NCBI GenBank assembly: GCA_028292315.1
Contig: JAQGMO010000110.1
Coordinates: 1-44,371, forward strand
DNA from: Herminiimonas sp.
Lineage (GTDB): Bacteria; Pseudomonadota; Gammaproteobacteria; Burkholderiales; Burkholderiaceae_D
Direction: 5' to 3'
DNA: 44,371 bases
Shown: piece after piece, positions 7,924-16,688 of the stretch
How the letters are laid out: each line of letters starts with the position of its first letter
Position numbering within the stretch: position 1 is the first letter of the stretch
Made by a program: the position numbers and the translations under genes
Notes under the pieces: generated by a model
What the model was told of the DNA's origin: nothing
Database searches by the model: none
The model's input: only the letters and a program-made list of their open reading frames with translations

Positions 7924-10617
7924 TTACTGGCGAGCCAGGTTCTTTAGTCGATACAGGGCATCGAGGGCTTCACGCGGCGAAAGCATGTCGGGATCGATCG
8001 CCGCCACTGCTTCAGCCAGCATTGCGGACCGCTCATCCACGGCAGGCTCTTCGACGTCGACATCGCCTTCATCAGCAGGTATTGTGCCAGCGGCGAACAG
8101 GTCAAGTTGCGGTGTGGACTGGATCGAATGCGCCTCGAGCATCGCCAGGTGCTTACGCGCCGCGCGGATCACCGCTTGCGGCACGCCAGCCAGTTGCGCC
8201 ACCTGCAATCCATAGCTCTGGGAGGCCGGGCCCGCCTGTACCGCATGCAGGAAGACGATGCTGTCCTTGTGTTCGACAGCCGACAGGTGCACATTGGCAG
8301 CGCAGGGATGGGCGTCCGGTAACTGGGTAAGCTCGAAGTAATGCGTCGCAAACAAGGTAAAGCTTCGGGTCACGTCAATCAAATGTTTTGCGATCGCCCA
8401 GGCCAGCGCCAAGCCATCGAAGGTAGACGTGCCGCGCCCGACTTCATCCATCAGCACCAGCGAATTGGCGGTTGCGCCGTTCAGGATCGCAGCCGATTCG
8501 GTCATTTCCACCATGAAGGTCGAGCGTCCTCCGGCCAGGTCATCGGCCGCGCCGATGCGCGTAAAGATGCGGTCGACCGGGCCGATCACGGCGCTGTGCG
8601 CCGGCACAAAGCTGCCGACATAGGCGAGCAGGGTGATCAGGGCGGTCTGCCGCATGTAAGTCGACTTGCCGCCCATGTTCGGCCCGGTAATCAGGAGCAG
8701 CTTGCGTTCCTGCGTCAGGCAGCAGTCATTGGCGATAAAACGTTCGATCGTGGTTTCGACGACCGGGTGGCGGCCTTGTTCGATCATGATCGCGGAATTG
8801 GCCACCAGTTGCGGCGCGCACCAGTCGTGGCGCAAGGCATGGATCGCCAGCGCGGTCAGGGTGTCGATCTGCGCGATGGCGTTCGCAATGGTCTGTAGCG
8901 TGCCGATATGCTGCGCCAGGTCTTGCAAGAGTTTTTCATAAAGGAATTTTTCACGAGCCAGCGCGCGCTCCTGAGCCGATAGCGCCTTGTCCTCGAAGGC
9001 CTTCAGTTCCGGCGTGATGTAGCGTTCGGCGTTCTTCAGGGTCTGGCGGCGGCGGTAATCGTCAGGCACCTTGGCGGTCTGCCCATGAGTGACTTCGATA
9101 TAAAAGCCGTGCACCTTGTTGTATTCGACACGCAGGTTGGCGATGCCGGTGCGGGCCCGTTCCCTGGTTTCCAGATCGAGCAGGAACTGTCCCGCATTCT
9201 CGGACAGGCCGCGCAATTCATCGAGATCGGCGTCGAAGCCGCCGGCAATGACGCCGCCATCGCGCACCATTGCGGCCGGTTCAGCCGCGATCGCGCGTTC
9301 GAGCAGGCCGAGGCAATCGGCGGGCGTGACCAGCGCGTCGGCAATCGATTGCAGCAGCGGCGCATCGGCATCCCGGTTGCACATGCCGACGAAATTACGC
9401 AGTGCCGGTAACTGCTGCATGCCGCCGCGCAGACCGGCGAGATCGCGCGGCCGGGCCGACAGCAACGCAATGCGGGTGGTAATCCGCTCGATATCGGGCA
9501 CCGATGCGAGCGTCGCGGACAGGCCGTCACAGGCATCGGTTCGCAACAGCGCATTGATCGCTGCATGACGTGCGCTTGCCACGGCCTGATCCCGCCCTGG
9601 ATGGTGCAGCCAGTGACGCAGCAGGCGCGAACCCATCGCGGTACGGCAATGGTCGAGCAGCGAGAACAGAGTGGGTGAGGAAGATGTACCTTCCTGTCCG
9701 CGCAGGGTTTCGGTCAGTTCCAGGTTGCGCCGGGTGGACGCGTCCAGGCCGATGAATTCATTTTCGGTTTCGACCGTAAGCGCGCGGACATGCTCCAGGC
9801 CCTTTCCCTGGGTTGACCGGGCATAACGCAGCAAGGCACCGGCCGCGCCGATTGCGGCGTTCAGTCCATGCGCGCCGAATCCGGTGAGGGAAGCCGCGCC
9901 AAGTTGGTCGAGCAGCGCTTTTTCGCCGCTCGCGGTATCGAAGTGCCAGTCCGGGACCTCGGTGGCTTTCACGCGGAGTGAACCGGCGCCGGCCGGGTTT
10001 GCCTCGTCCGCCATTGTGTCCGGCTCGGCCGCGGCCAGCAGCTCGGCCGGCGCGATGCGTTCCAGTTCCTGTTTCAGGCGGACATCGACCGACTTGGCAT
10101 CACCGCCAAACTCCATCAGCCGGAGCGCGCCGCTGGCCATCGACAGCCAGGCCAGACCGATCGTGACCGATTTGCGCTGGGTCGATTTGCACACTGCCAG
10201 CAAGGGCCGTTCGGACTTTTCCGGCAGCAGGTCGGAATCGGTGAGAGTGCCCGGGGTGACGACCCGCACGACCTTGCGCTCGACCGGGCCCTTGCTGGTT
10301 GCGGGGTCGCCGATCTGCTCACAGATCGCGACCGACTCGCCGAGTTTGACCAGCTTGGCGAGATACTGGTCGCACGAGTGGTGGGGCACGCCGGCCATCT
10401 TGATCGGGTTGCCGTTGGAGCTGCCGCGCTGGGTCAGCGTAATGCCGATCAGGCGGGCAGCCTTTTCGGCATCCTCGAAAAACAGCTCATAGAAATCGCC
10501 CATGCGGTAGAACAGCAGCGTATCCGGATGCGCGCTCTTTATGCGCAGGTATTGCTGCATCATCGGGGTGTGCTTGTCGTTGACCGCTGGTGCGCTCAAG
10601 TTTTCGTTCAGTTTCAC
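7924..10617 (-). CDS. mutS: DNA mismatch repair protein MutS
   Basis: Recognises mismatches and small loops and starts methyl-directed or nick-directed repair with MutL. The start is set at GTG 10617 because AGGAATAGG lies just upstream, and 18 residues then lead to the conserved MMQQYLRIK; this gives 897 residues, normal for Burkholderiales. The open frame reaches 10914, but the extra 99 residues lack family similarity. The mismatch-wedge motif GDFYELF (F42, E44) is present, as are Walker A (GPNMGGKST, near residues 643-651), Walker B ([16 protein letters not shown]) and the signature THYFELT. The C-terminal helix-turn-helix and tetramer region are present. Confidence 0.96.
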   Translation of the reverse strand: MKLNENLSAPAVNDKHTPMMQQYLRIKSAHPDTLLFYRMGDFYELFFEDAEKAARLIGITLTQRGSSNGNPIKMAGVPHHSCDQYLAKLVKLGESVAICEQIGDPATSKGPVERKVVRVVTPGTLTDSDLLPEKSERPLLAVCKSTQRKSVTIGLAWLSMASGALRLMEFGGDAKSVDVRLKQELERIAPAELLAAAEPDTMADEANPAGAGSLRVKATEVPDWHFDTASGEKALLDQLGAASLTGFGAHGLNAAIGAAGALLRYARSTQGKGLEHVRALTVETENEFIGLDASTRRNLELTETLRGQEGTSSSPTLFSLLDHCRTAMGSRLLRHWLHHPGRDQAVASARHAAINALLRTDACDGLSATLASVPDIERITTRIALLSARPRDLAGLRGGMQQLPALRNFVGMCNRDADAPLLQSIADALVTPADCLGLLERAIAAEPAAMVRDGGVIAGGFDADLDELRGLSENAGQFLLDLETRERARTGIANLRVEYNKVHGFYIEVTHGQTAKVPDDYRRRQTLKNAERYITPELKAFEDKALSAQERALAREKFLYEKLLQDLAQHIGTLQTIANAIAQIDTLTALAIHALRHDWCAPQLVANSAIMIEQGRHPVVETTIERFIANDCCLTQERKLLLITGPNMGGKSTYMRQTALITLLAYVGSFVPAHSAVIGPVDRIFTRIGAADDLAGGRSTFMVEMTESAAILNGATANSLVLMDEVGRGTSTFDGLALAWAIAKHLIDVTRSFTLFATHYFELTQLPDAHPCAANVHLSAVEHKDSIVFLHAVQAGPASQSYGLQVAQLAGVPQAVIRAARKHLAMLEAHSIQSTPQLDLFAAGTIPADEGDVDVEEPAVDERSAMLAEAVAAIDPDMLSPREALDALYRLKNLARQ

Positions 10618-10920
10618 TACTTGACCTATTCCTGTTCCAGGTTCGGAGCGCGATGTCAAACGCAATCCGGCCTGGTTGATTTTTGAATTGCGCGGGCCGG
10701 ATAAAGGCGCCAGGCGTCCCGATAGTGGCCGTCTGGCCGGGTACGACATGCGCGGAAAGCCGGTATTGGCAAGATGCCCGTCAGCCGGCGATTTTTTTGC
10801 GGCTGGAAAGGATAGATTGTATTCGACAGTAGCGGGGGCGGCGAATTTATTCCATGTGAAACGCGCGTTTTGAACGAGTTGGGTGTTCTTCTGTTCAACA
10901 ATGTATATCGGCAAAATGCT
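10618..10920. other. 303-bp noncoding stretch upstream of mutS
   Basis: Between the end of the IclR gene and the mutS start, both on the minus strand. The only promoter-like element I see is a minus-strand TACAAT (10816-10821), without a good -35. The mutS frame stays open across this stretch by chance. Confidence 0.4.
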
Positions 10921-11712
10921 TCACAAAAGCGACGTCAGCATCCTCCGCGCGCTTTCAAGTTCCGGCAGCAGCGTATCGACCATGCTTTCCAGCGAGTGGC
11001 GCGAAGTTGCCGCGACCAGGCTCATCGATGCTACCGTATTGCCCGCTGCATTCCGTATCGGCACGGCGATCGAGCGCACGCCGAGTTCGAGTTCTTCATT
11101 GCTGACGGCATAGCCCTGGCGGCGTACCTCTTGCAACAACGCGAGCAACTCGGGAAGATCGGTGCGAGTGTGCGGCGTCAGCTGATGACGCGCCGCGCGC
11201 CTGAGCAGGCGATCCGCTTCTCCTTCCGGCAGGGCGGCCAGCAACACGCGCCCGGTCGCGGCGCTATAGGCGGGCAGGCGCGACCCCAGGCCGAGCCCGC
11301 TGGTCAGGCTGCGGCGGGTAGCGGCGCGCGCGACAAACACGGCATCGGTGCCGTCCAGCACCGCCAGTGAACTTGATTCCCGGGTGCGCTCGCTGATACC
11401 CTCCAGGATCGGCTGCACCAGCTTGGACATCGACGTCGACGTCAGATAGGCATGCCCCAGCCTCAACACCCGCGGCGCCAGCCGGAAATACCTGCCGTCG
11501 GATTCCACGTAGCCGAGCCGCTGCAGCGTCAACAGCGAGCGCCGCGCCGATGCGCGCGAGTGGCCGGTGATGCCGGCCGCTTCAGTCAGAGTCAATGGGC
11601 CGTTGCGTATGCCGAATGCTTCGATGATGGACAGACCCTTTTCCAGGCCGGCCACATATTCCTTGTCTTCGCTGCTGCGGGTCTCCGGTGCACTGTCGGT
11701 CATTCGATCCAC
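10921..11712 (-). CDS. IclR-family transcriptional regulator (TphR-like)
   Basis: A 263-residue regulator from GTG 11712; ATG 11703 would give 260 residues, and neither has a clear ribosome site. It has an N-terminal winged helix (about residues 18-85: SIIEAFGIRNGPLTLTEAA, then GHSRASARRSLLTLQRLGY) and the IclR effector-binding domain (about 95-260, with YSAATGRVLLA and GYAVSNEELELGVRSIAVP). It is of the PcaR/PobR type that responds to aromatic acids. It is divergent from the dioxygenase operon and most likely controls it, as TphR does in Comamonas. A perfect palindrome lies 7-27 bases upstream of the start codon and would allow autoregulation. Effector not deducible; terephthalate is the leading guess. 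Confidence 0.85.
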   Translation of the reverse strand: MDRMTDSAPETRSSEDKEYVAGLEKGLSIIEAFGIRNGPLTLTEAAGITGHSRASARRSLLTLQRLGYVESDGRYFRLAPRVLRLGHAYLTSTSMSKLVQPILEGISERTRESSSLAVLDGTDAVFVARAATRRSLTSGLGLGSRLPAYSAATGRVLLAALPEGEADRLLRRAARHQLTPHTRTDLPELLALLQEVRRQGYAVSNEELELGVRSIAVPIRNAAGNTVASMSLVAATSRHSLESMVDTLLPELESARRMLTSLL

Positions 11713-11718
11713 GCTAAT

Positions 11719-11739
11719 AATGTTCGATATGCGAACATT
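11719..11739. promoter_or_regulatory. Candidate IclR-regulator operator
   Basis: AATGTTCG (11719-11726), 5-base centre, CGAACATT (11732-11739): a perfect 8-5-8 inverted repeat in the divergent region between the IclR gene and the tph-like operon. A possible operon -35 (TTGACC, 11752-11757) lies 13 bases to its right. A second short inverted repeat GCAAA-N6-TTTGC is at 11769-11784. Confidence 0.65.
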
Positions 11740-11878
11740 TTATTCGATTTCTTGACCGGCGGGCCAGAGCAAATTAACGTTTGCATGTGGACTCAAGTGC
11801 GGCGACGCGATTGGCAGACCCACTTTTCGACCGTGAGGCCATTATGGAATGGTCTGCAAAAAAACAATAGGAGACGCA

Positions 11879-12859
11879 ATGAAAACACGATTTTTCTCTA
11901 CCCTGTTTGCGGCTGGCCTGCTGGCCGGCGTATCGGCTGCGGCGCTGGCCGATGCCGCCGCCGGCTATCCTGCCAAGACGATCAAGATTATCGTGCCTTT
12001 CCCGGCGGGCGGCACGGCCGATGTGCTGCCGCGGATCGTGGCCCAGAAGCTCAGTGAAAAATGGGGCCAGCCGGTGATCATCGAAAACCGGTCTGGCGCC
12101 GGCGGCAATATCGGTGCGGAAGCAGTCGACAAGTCGCCGGCCGACGGTTACACGTTGCTGGCTACCCCGCCGGCGCCGCTCTCGATCAACCAGAACCTGT
12201 ACAAGAGCCTGCCATTCAATCCGGAACGTTTCGTGCCAATTACCGTGCTGGCGGCGGTGCCGAACGTGCTGGCCGTGAAAAGCACGCTGCCGGCAGCGTC
12301 GACGGCGGATTTCATCGCCTATGCAAAAAAGAATTCCGGTAATGTCACTGTGGCGACGCAGGGCAACGGTACGACATCGCACCTGACCGCAAGCATGTTC
12401 GCGACCCAGGCCGGGGTGCAGTTCACCTATGTCCCTTACAAAGGGACGGCGCCGGCCCTGTCGGACCTGATGGGCGGACAGATCGACGTCTTCTTCGACA
12501 ATATCAGTTCGATGTATCGCCAGCATGAAGCCGGCAAGACCAAGATCCTGGCGGTCGCCAGCAGCAAGCGCAGCCCGCTGCTTCCCAATACGCCGACGAT
12601 CGCGGAAACCGGGCTGCCCGGGTTCAACTCGTCGACCTGGTTCGCCATGGTCGCGCCGCCCGGCACGCCACCCGAAATCGCCCAGAAGCTCAACGGCGCA
12701 ATCGTCGAAATTCTCAAGATGAGCGACGTGCAGAAAAAGTTCCTGGACCAGGGCGCCGACGTGGTCGGCAATTCGCCGAAAGAGATGTCGGATTTCCTCG
12801 TCAGTGAACGGGCACGCTGGAAGAAAGTGATCGACAGCGCCGGCGTCACCATGAATTAA
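11879..12859 (+). CDS. tphC: Bug-family tripartite-tricarboxylate solute-binding protein (TphC-like)
   Basis: A 326-residue periplasmic binding protein. The start at ATG 11879 has AGGAG 6 bases upstream. A Sec signal peptide ends near AALADA. The mature protein shows Bug-family hallmarks: [34 protein letters not shown], the [17 protein letters not shown] segment and the C-terminal GAGVTMN-like end. Bug proteins bind carboxylates; TphC of Comamonas binds terephthalate and passes it to a TctAB-type permease. No permease gene is in the window, so one must be elsewhere. It is the first gene of the operon, 23 bp before the dioxygenase alpha subunit. Substrate identity rests on context, not on seen residues. 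Confidence 0.8.
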   Translation: MKTRFFSTLFAAGLLAGVSAAALADAAAGYPAKTIKIIVPFPAGGTADVLPRIVAQKLSEKWGQPVIIENRSGAGGNIGAEAVDKSPADGYTLLATPPAPLSINQNLYKSLPFNPERFVPITVLAAVPNVLAVKSTLPAASTADFIAYAKKNSGNVTVATQGNGTTSHLTASMFATQAGVQFTYVPYKGTAPALSDLMGGQIDVFFDNISSMYRQHEAGKTKILAVASSKRSPLLPNTPTIAETGLPGFNSSTWFAMVAPPGTPPEIAQKLNGAIVEILKMSDVQKKFLDQGADVVGNSPKEMSDFLVSERARWKKVIDSAGVTMN

Positions 12860-12882
12860 AAAGAATACCAATTGGAGTAACA

Positions 12883-14133
12883 ATGGAAATCAAACTCAGC
12901 GATATGCGCGATACCCGCCGCACTTGGGAACCGGGACTGACCCGGGTACCGTATTGGCTGTATCGCGATGAACCGGTTTACCGCGCCGAGCAGCAGCGCG
13001 TATTCCGGGGCCCGACCTGGAATTACCTGTGCCTCGAAGCGGAAATTCCTGAACCTGGCGACTTCAGGACCACCTTCGTCGGCGACATGCCGGTGATCGT
13101 GGTGCGCGACGAAGAAGGCGAGCTGCAGGCGTTCGAGAACCGCTGCGCGCATCGCGGCGCCCTGATTGCACTCAAGGATGGCGGCAAGGCCAAGGATTTC
13201 ACTTGCGTGTACCATGCGTGGCGCTACGACTTGCAAGGCAACCTGAAAGGCGTCGCCTTCGAGCAGGGCGTCAATGGCAAAGGCGGCATGCCGCCGGAAT
13301 TTTGCAAGGAAGAGCATGGCCCGCGCAAATTGCGCACCGCCACGGTGGCCGGCCTGGTGTTCGGCAGCCTGCATGACGACGTGCCGCCGATCGAGGAATA
13401 TCTTGGCGACACCATCCTGGAGAAAATCGAGCGCGTGCTGCCCAAACCGGTCGAGATCATCGGCCGTTTCAAGCAAACCATTCCAAACAACTGGAAGCTG
13501 TATATCGAGAACGTGAAGGACTCATACCACGCGAGCCTGCTGCATGTGTTCTTCACCACGTTCAAAATCAATCGGCTGTCGCAAAAAGGCGGCGTGATCG
13601 TCAGCGAAAACGGCGCCCATCATGTCAGCTGGTCCAAGGTCGATCACAAGCCGCAGGAAAGCGCCGAATACAGCGCCGAAAAACTGCGGTCGGACAAGGA
13701 TGACTATACGCTGGCCGATCCGACCATGCTCGACGGTCGCGACGAGTTCGGCGACGGCGTCACTTTGCAGATCCTGTCGGTGTTCCCGGGATTCGTGCTG
13801 GCGCAGATTCAGAATACGCTGGCAATCCGCCAGATCGTTCCAGCCGGGATCGACAAAACCGTCCTGAACTGGACCTATCTCGGTTTTACCGACGACACGC
13901 CGGAGCTGCGCCGCATGCGCCTGAAGCAGTCGAACCTGACCGGGCCCGCCGGCTTTGTTTCGATGGAAGACGGCGCGGTCGGCGGCTTCGTGCAGCGCGG
14001 CATCGCCGGTACGGGCGAGGAGCAGGCTATCCTGGAAATGGGCGGCGGCAGTATTGAAACGCAGGAAAACCGCACCACCGAAGCCTCGGTGCGCGGCTTC
14101 TGGAACGCTTATCGCGGCTACATGGAGATCTAG
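12883..14133 (+). CDS. tphA2: Terephthalate 1,2-dioxygenase-like oxygenase, alpha (Rieske) subunit
   Basis: A 416-residue catalytic subunit of an aromatic ring-hydroxylating dioxygenase. The Rieske [2Fe-2S] ligands are C88, H90, C108 and H111 (CAHRG and CVYHAW). The mononuclear iron site is D213 bridging, H216, H221 ([10 protein letters not shown]) and D363 (SMEDG). Sequence blocks such as [29 protein letters not shown] and LSQKGGVIV match what I recall of Comamonas TphA2. R316 (AIRQ) and R397 (ENRTTE) fall at a constant offset from the two arginines reported to hold the substrate carboxylates there. Expected reaction: terephthalate plus O2 and NAD(P)H to a 1,2-cis-dihydrodiol. A related aromatic acid substrate is not excluded. 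Ribosome site GGAG precedes the ATG. Confidence 0.82.
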   Translation: MEIKLSDMRDTRRTWEPGLTRVPYWLYRDEPVYRAEQQRVFRGPTWNYLCLEAEIPEPGDFRTTFVGDMPVIVVRDEEGELQAFENRCAHRGALIALKDGGKAKDFTCVYHAWRYDLQGNLKGVAFEQGVNGKGGMPPEFCKEEHGPRKLRTATVAGLVFGSLHDDVPPIEEYLGDTILEKIERVLPKPVEIIGRFKQTIPNNWKLYIENVKDSYHASLLHVFFTTFKINRLSQKGGVIVSENGAHHVSWSKVDHKPQESAEYSAEKLRSDKDDYTLADPTMLDGRDEFGDGVTLQILSVFPGFVLAQIQNTLAIRQIVPAGIDKTVLNWTYLGFTDDTPELRRMRLKQSNLTGPAGFVSMEDGAVGGFVQRGIAGTGEEQAILEMGGGSIETQENRTTEASVRGFWNAYRGYMEI

Positions 14134-14137
14134 GAAG

Positions 14138-14611
14138 ATGAGCGTGTTTACACAAGAGCGGCTTACCGCGCTGAATGCGGCCTATGCGCGCTGCATCGAT
14201 AATGATCAGCTGGAGCAATGGCCGGCGTTCTTCCTCGAGCGCTGCCTTTACCTGATTACCACCGCAGACAATCATGCGGCGGGCATGCAGGCCGGCATCA
14301 TTTATGCCGACACGCGCGCCATGCTGCAGGATCGCGTGCTGGCCATGCGCGACGCCAATATCTACGAAGAGCAGCGCTATCGCCACATCATCGGCGCACC
14401 GCTGGTGCTGGATCAGGACGGCGCGAACGCGACAGTCGAAAGCCCGTTCATCGTCGTGCGCATCATGCGCGGCGGCGGCACCGAAGTGTTCGCCACCGGA
14501 CGCTATCTCGATCGCGTTGTGCAGGGACCGGACGCCACGCTGAAATTTTCCGAGCGCGTGGTGGTCTGCGACAGCAGCAATATCGATACGCTGCTGGTGA
14601 TTCCGCTATGA
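14138..14611 (+). CDS. tphA3: Aromatic-ring-hydroxylating dioxygenase, beta subunit
   Basis: A 157-residue small subunit with the cone-shaped NTF2-like fold (RCIDNDQLEQWPAFF near residues 19-33, FATGRYLDRVV in the later sheet). It stabilises the alpha3beta3 oxygenase and has no catalytic residues. It starts 4 bases after the alpha stop with AGGAAG as ribosome site, and its own stop overlaps the next start (ATGA), so the two subunits and the dehydrogenase are translationally linked. Length and position match TphA3. Confidence 0.85.
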   Translation: MSVFTQERLTALNAAYARCIDNDQLEQWPAFFLERCLYLITTADNHAAGMQAGIIYADTRAMLQDRVLAMRDANIYEEQRYRHIIGAPLVLDQDGANATVESPFIVVRIMRGGGTEVFATGRYLDRVVQGPDATLKFSERVVVCDSSNIDTLLVIPL

Positions 14612-15579
14612 CGGCTCAGCGGGTCAAACGGATCGCGCTGGCGATCGGCGAGCCGAACGGCATCGGGCCGGAAATCGCGGTGAGTGCTGCTGCCCAGCTG
14701 CATGGCAACGGCGTCGAGCTGGTGCTGGTGGGCGACGCCTTCGTGCTGCGGCATTATATGCAGCGCCACGCGCCGCAACGGAAGCTGGTCGCCTTCGGCA
14801 CCGAAGGCGACGGCTTGCCGTTCGTCGATGTGCCCGCCTTGCCGGGAGAGGCGTTCCGTCCGGGTGAAATACTGGCGCAGGCGGGAGCGGCAACGGTCGC
14901 CTATGTGCGTGCCGCGGTAGGACTTGCACAACGGGGCGAGGTGGATGCGGTAATTGGATGCCCACATTCCGAAACGTCGATCAACCGCGCCGGCATCACT
15001 TTCTCGGGCTATCCCGGCCTGATCGCGCAGCTGACAGCGACGCCGGAGGACCGCGTGTTCCTGCTGCTGGTATCGCCCGAATTGAAGATCGGCCATGTGA
15101 CCTTGCATGAGCGGCTGAATAACGCCCTCGCACGGATTACGCCGGAACTGGTGGTCGACGCCGCGGTGGCGGTGATCGAAGCGACCCGTTCGCTCGGCAT
15201 TGCGCAACCGCGCCTCGGCGTGTTCGGCATTAACCCGCATGCCGGCGAGGATGGCTTGTTCGGCGATGACGACCGCTTGATCAATGTGCCGGCGGTCGCA
15301 CGGTTGCGCGAGATGGGTTACAGCGTGGATGGCCCGGCGGGCGCCGATCTGCTGTTGTCGCAGCGGCGGCACGACGTCTACCTCGCGATGTACCATGACC
15401 AGGGCCACATTCCAATCAAACTGCTGAGTCCGCTCGAGGCAAGCGCGCTATCGGTCGGCTCAGGCATCGTGTTCAGCAGCGTCGGACACGGCTGCGCCTA
15501 CGACATCGCGGGACGCGGCACGGCCGATCCCAAGGCCGCGCTGCGAACCGTGCGCATGCTGGCCGGACTGCAGTCATGA
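14608..15579 (+). CDS. tphB: PdxA-like cis-dihydrodiol dehydrogenase (TphB-like)
   Basis: A 323-residue member of the PdxA family. Start ATG 14608 overlaps the beta-subunit stop as ATGA. Metal-ligand histidines sit in GHVTLHERLN, GINPHAGEDG and MYHDQGHIPIK. The last motif differs from genuine PdxA, which reads YHDQG-L-P, and FSSVGHGCAYDIAG replaces the usual SVDHGTALDLAG. Within the oxygenase operon the role is to oxidise and decarboxylate 1,2-dihydroxy-3,5-cyclohexadiene-1,4-dicarboxylate to protocatechuate, the TphB reaction. Automatic annotation would probably call it 4-hydroxythreonine-4-phosphate dehydrogenase, which the context argues against. Confidence 0.82.
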   Translation: MTAQRVKRIALAIGEPNGIGPEIAVSAAAQLHGNGVELVLVGDAFVLRHYMQRHAPQRKLVAFGTEGDGLPFVDVPALPGEAFRPGEILAQAGAATVAYVRAAVGLAQRGEVDAVIGCPHSETSINRAGITFSGYPGLIAQLTATPEDRVFLLLVSPELKIGHVTLHERLNNALARITPELVVDAAVAVIEATRSLGIAQPRLGVFGINPHAGEDGLFGDDDRLINVPAVARLREMGYSVDGPAGADLLLSQRRHDVYLAMYHDQGHIPIKLLSPLEASALSVGSGIVFSSVGHGCAYDIAGRGTADPKAALRTVRMLAGLQS

Positions 15580-15597
15580 AGAAAGTTAACTAGCACC

Positions 15598-16641
15598 ATG
15601 CTTCACACAATTCAGATCAAGGACCATGACATTGCGTTTTCCTGCGGCCAGGAAAACGTTGTGCTGGATGGCGCGTTGGCAGCCGGGTACGAAATTCCCT
15701 ATTCCTGCCGCAGCGGCATCTGCGGCAGCTGCCGCGGCCAGGTGGTGTCCGGCGAGGTCATGGGCGGCACTGGCGGCGGATTGACGGAGGAGGAGAGGCT
15801 CGAAGGCCATGTACTGCTGTGTCAGGCCAGACCTTGCTCCGATCTCACTGTGGCGGTAAGGGAGATCAGGCCGATCGACAGAAGCGCCATCAAGACCGTG
15901 GCCGCCAAAGTCTTCCGCATGACACGGGCAGCGCCCGATGTCACGATATTGAACCTGCGGTTCCCGGCCGGGACCAAGGTAAAGTTCAAGGCCGGACAAT
16001 ATCTCAGCATGCAACTGGAAGACGGCACGTTCCGGCATTTCTCGATGGCGAATCCGCCCCACCAGAACGACGGCGTCGAACTGCACATCCGCCACGTTCC
16101 GGGCGGCAGGTTTTCGCAGCGCGTGGCCGATGGGCTGGCGGTAGGCGACACGCTTTCGGTGTCGATTCCTTATGGCGATTTCCATTTGCGCGAAGCAAAT
16201 GATAAACCGGTTGTCCTGTTAGCCAGCGGCACCGGCTTCGCTCCGATCAAATCGATCGTTGAAGATGCGGTGAAGCGCAAGCTGTCGCGCAGCATGGTGC
16301 TGTACTGGGGGGCGCGGCGCGCCGAAGACCTTTACCGGATGGATCTGCCGCTCAAGTGGGAAACCCAGCTGCCCTGGTTCCGCTTCGTGCCGGTACTGTC
16401 CGAAGCCGGTCCGGCGGACGGCTGGGAAGGACGGACCGGGTTCGTGCACCAAGCCGTGATGGATGATATCGCCAGCCTGGCCGGCCATGAAGTCTATGCA
16501 TGCGGCGCGCCCGCGATGATCAACGCGGCCCGGCAAGGATTTACAGGCAGCCGCCAGCTGGATCACGATGCATTTTATTGCGACGCTTTTGTGCCGTCGG
16601 CGTCAGCCGGTCCGGACACGGCGCCGATAGCGCGTCCTTAA
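15598..16641 (+). CDS. tphA1: Dioxygenase electron-transfer component: ferredoxin fused to FAD/NAD reductase (TphA1-like)
   Basis: A 347-residue protein. Residues 1-90 form a plant-type [2Fe-2S] ferredoxin with C37, C42, C45 and C75. From about residue 100 there is a ferredoxin-reductase module with the flavin motif RHFSMANPP and an NAD-binding part (ASGTGFAPIKSIVEDA, then YWGARRAEDLY and YACGAPAMINAAR). It passes electrons from NAD(P)H to the Rieske centre of the oxygenase. It starts 18 bases after the PdxA-like gene and ends the operon; pgm follows convergently 47 bases on. The order C-A2-A3-B-A1 is that of the Comamonas operon. Confidence 0.82.
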   Translation: MLHTIQIKDHDIAFSCGQENVVLDGALAAGYEIPYSCRSGICGSCRGQVVSGEVMGGTGGGLTEEERLEGHVLLCQARPCSDLTVAVREIRPIDRSAIKTVAAKVFRMTRAAPDVTILNLRFPAGTKVKFKAGQYLSMQLEDGTFRHFSMANPPHQNDGVELHIRHVPGGRFSQRVADGLAVGDTLSVSIPYGDFHLREANDKPVVLLASGTGFAPIKSIVEDAVKRKLSRSMVLYWGARRAEDLYRMDLPLKWETQLPWFRFVPVLSEAGPADGWEGRTGFVHQAVMDDIASLAGHEVYACGAPAMINAARQGFTGSRQLDHDAFYCDAFVPSASAGPDTAPIARP

Positions 16642-16688
16642 GGCCCCTCGATCCCAGGGCTTTTTGGCCCGCCGGCCGCGATGCTGCT

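Noticed and set aside
10618-10914. 99-residue N-terminal extension of MutS
   Set aside because: No MutS similarity; GTG 10617 with a good ribosome site gives the normal N-terminus.
11774-12883. 369-codon open frame on the minus strand
   Set aside because: Antisense to the TphC-like binding protein, which has a signal peptide, ribosome site and family motifs.
14608-15579. Vitamin B6 enzyme PdxA
   Set aside because: The PdxA fold is clear, but the altered motifs and position inside a dioxygenase operon, with ATGA overlap, point to a TphB-type dehydrogenase.
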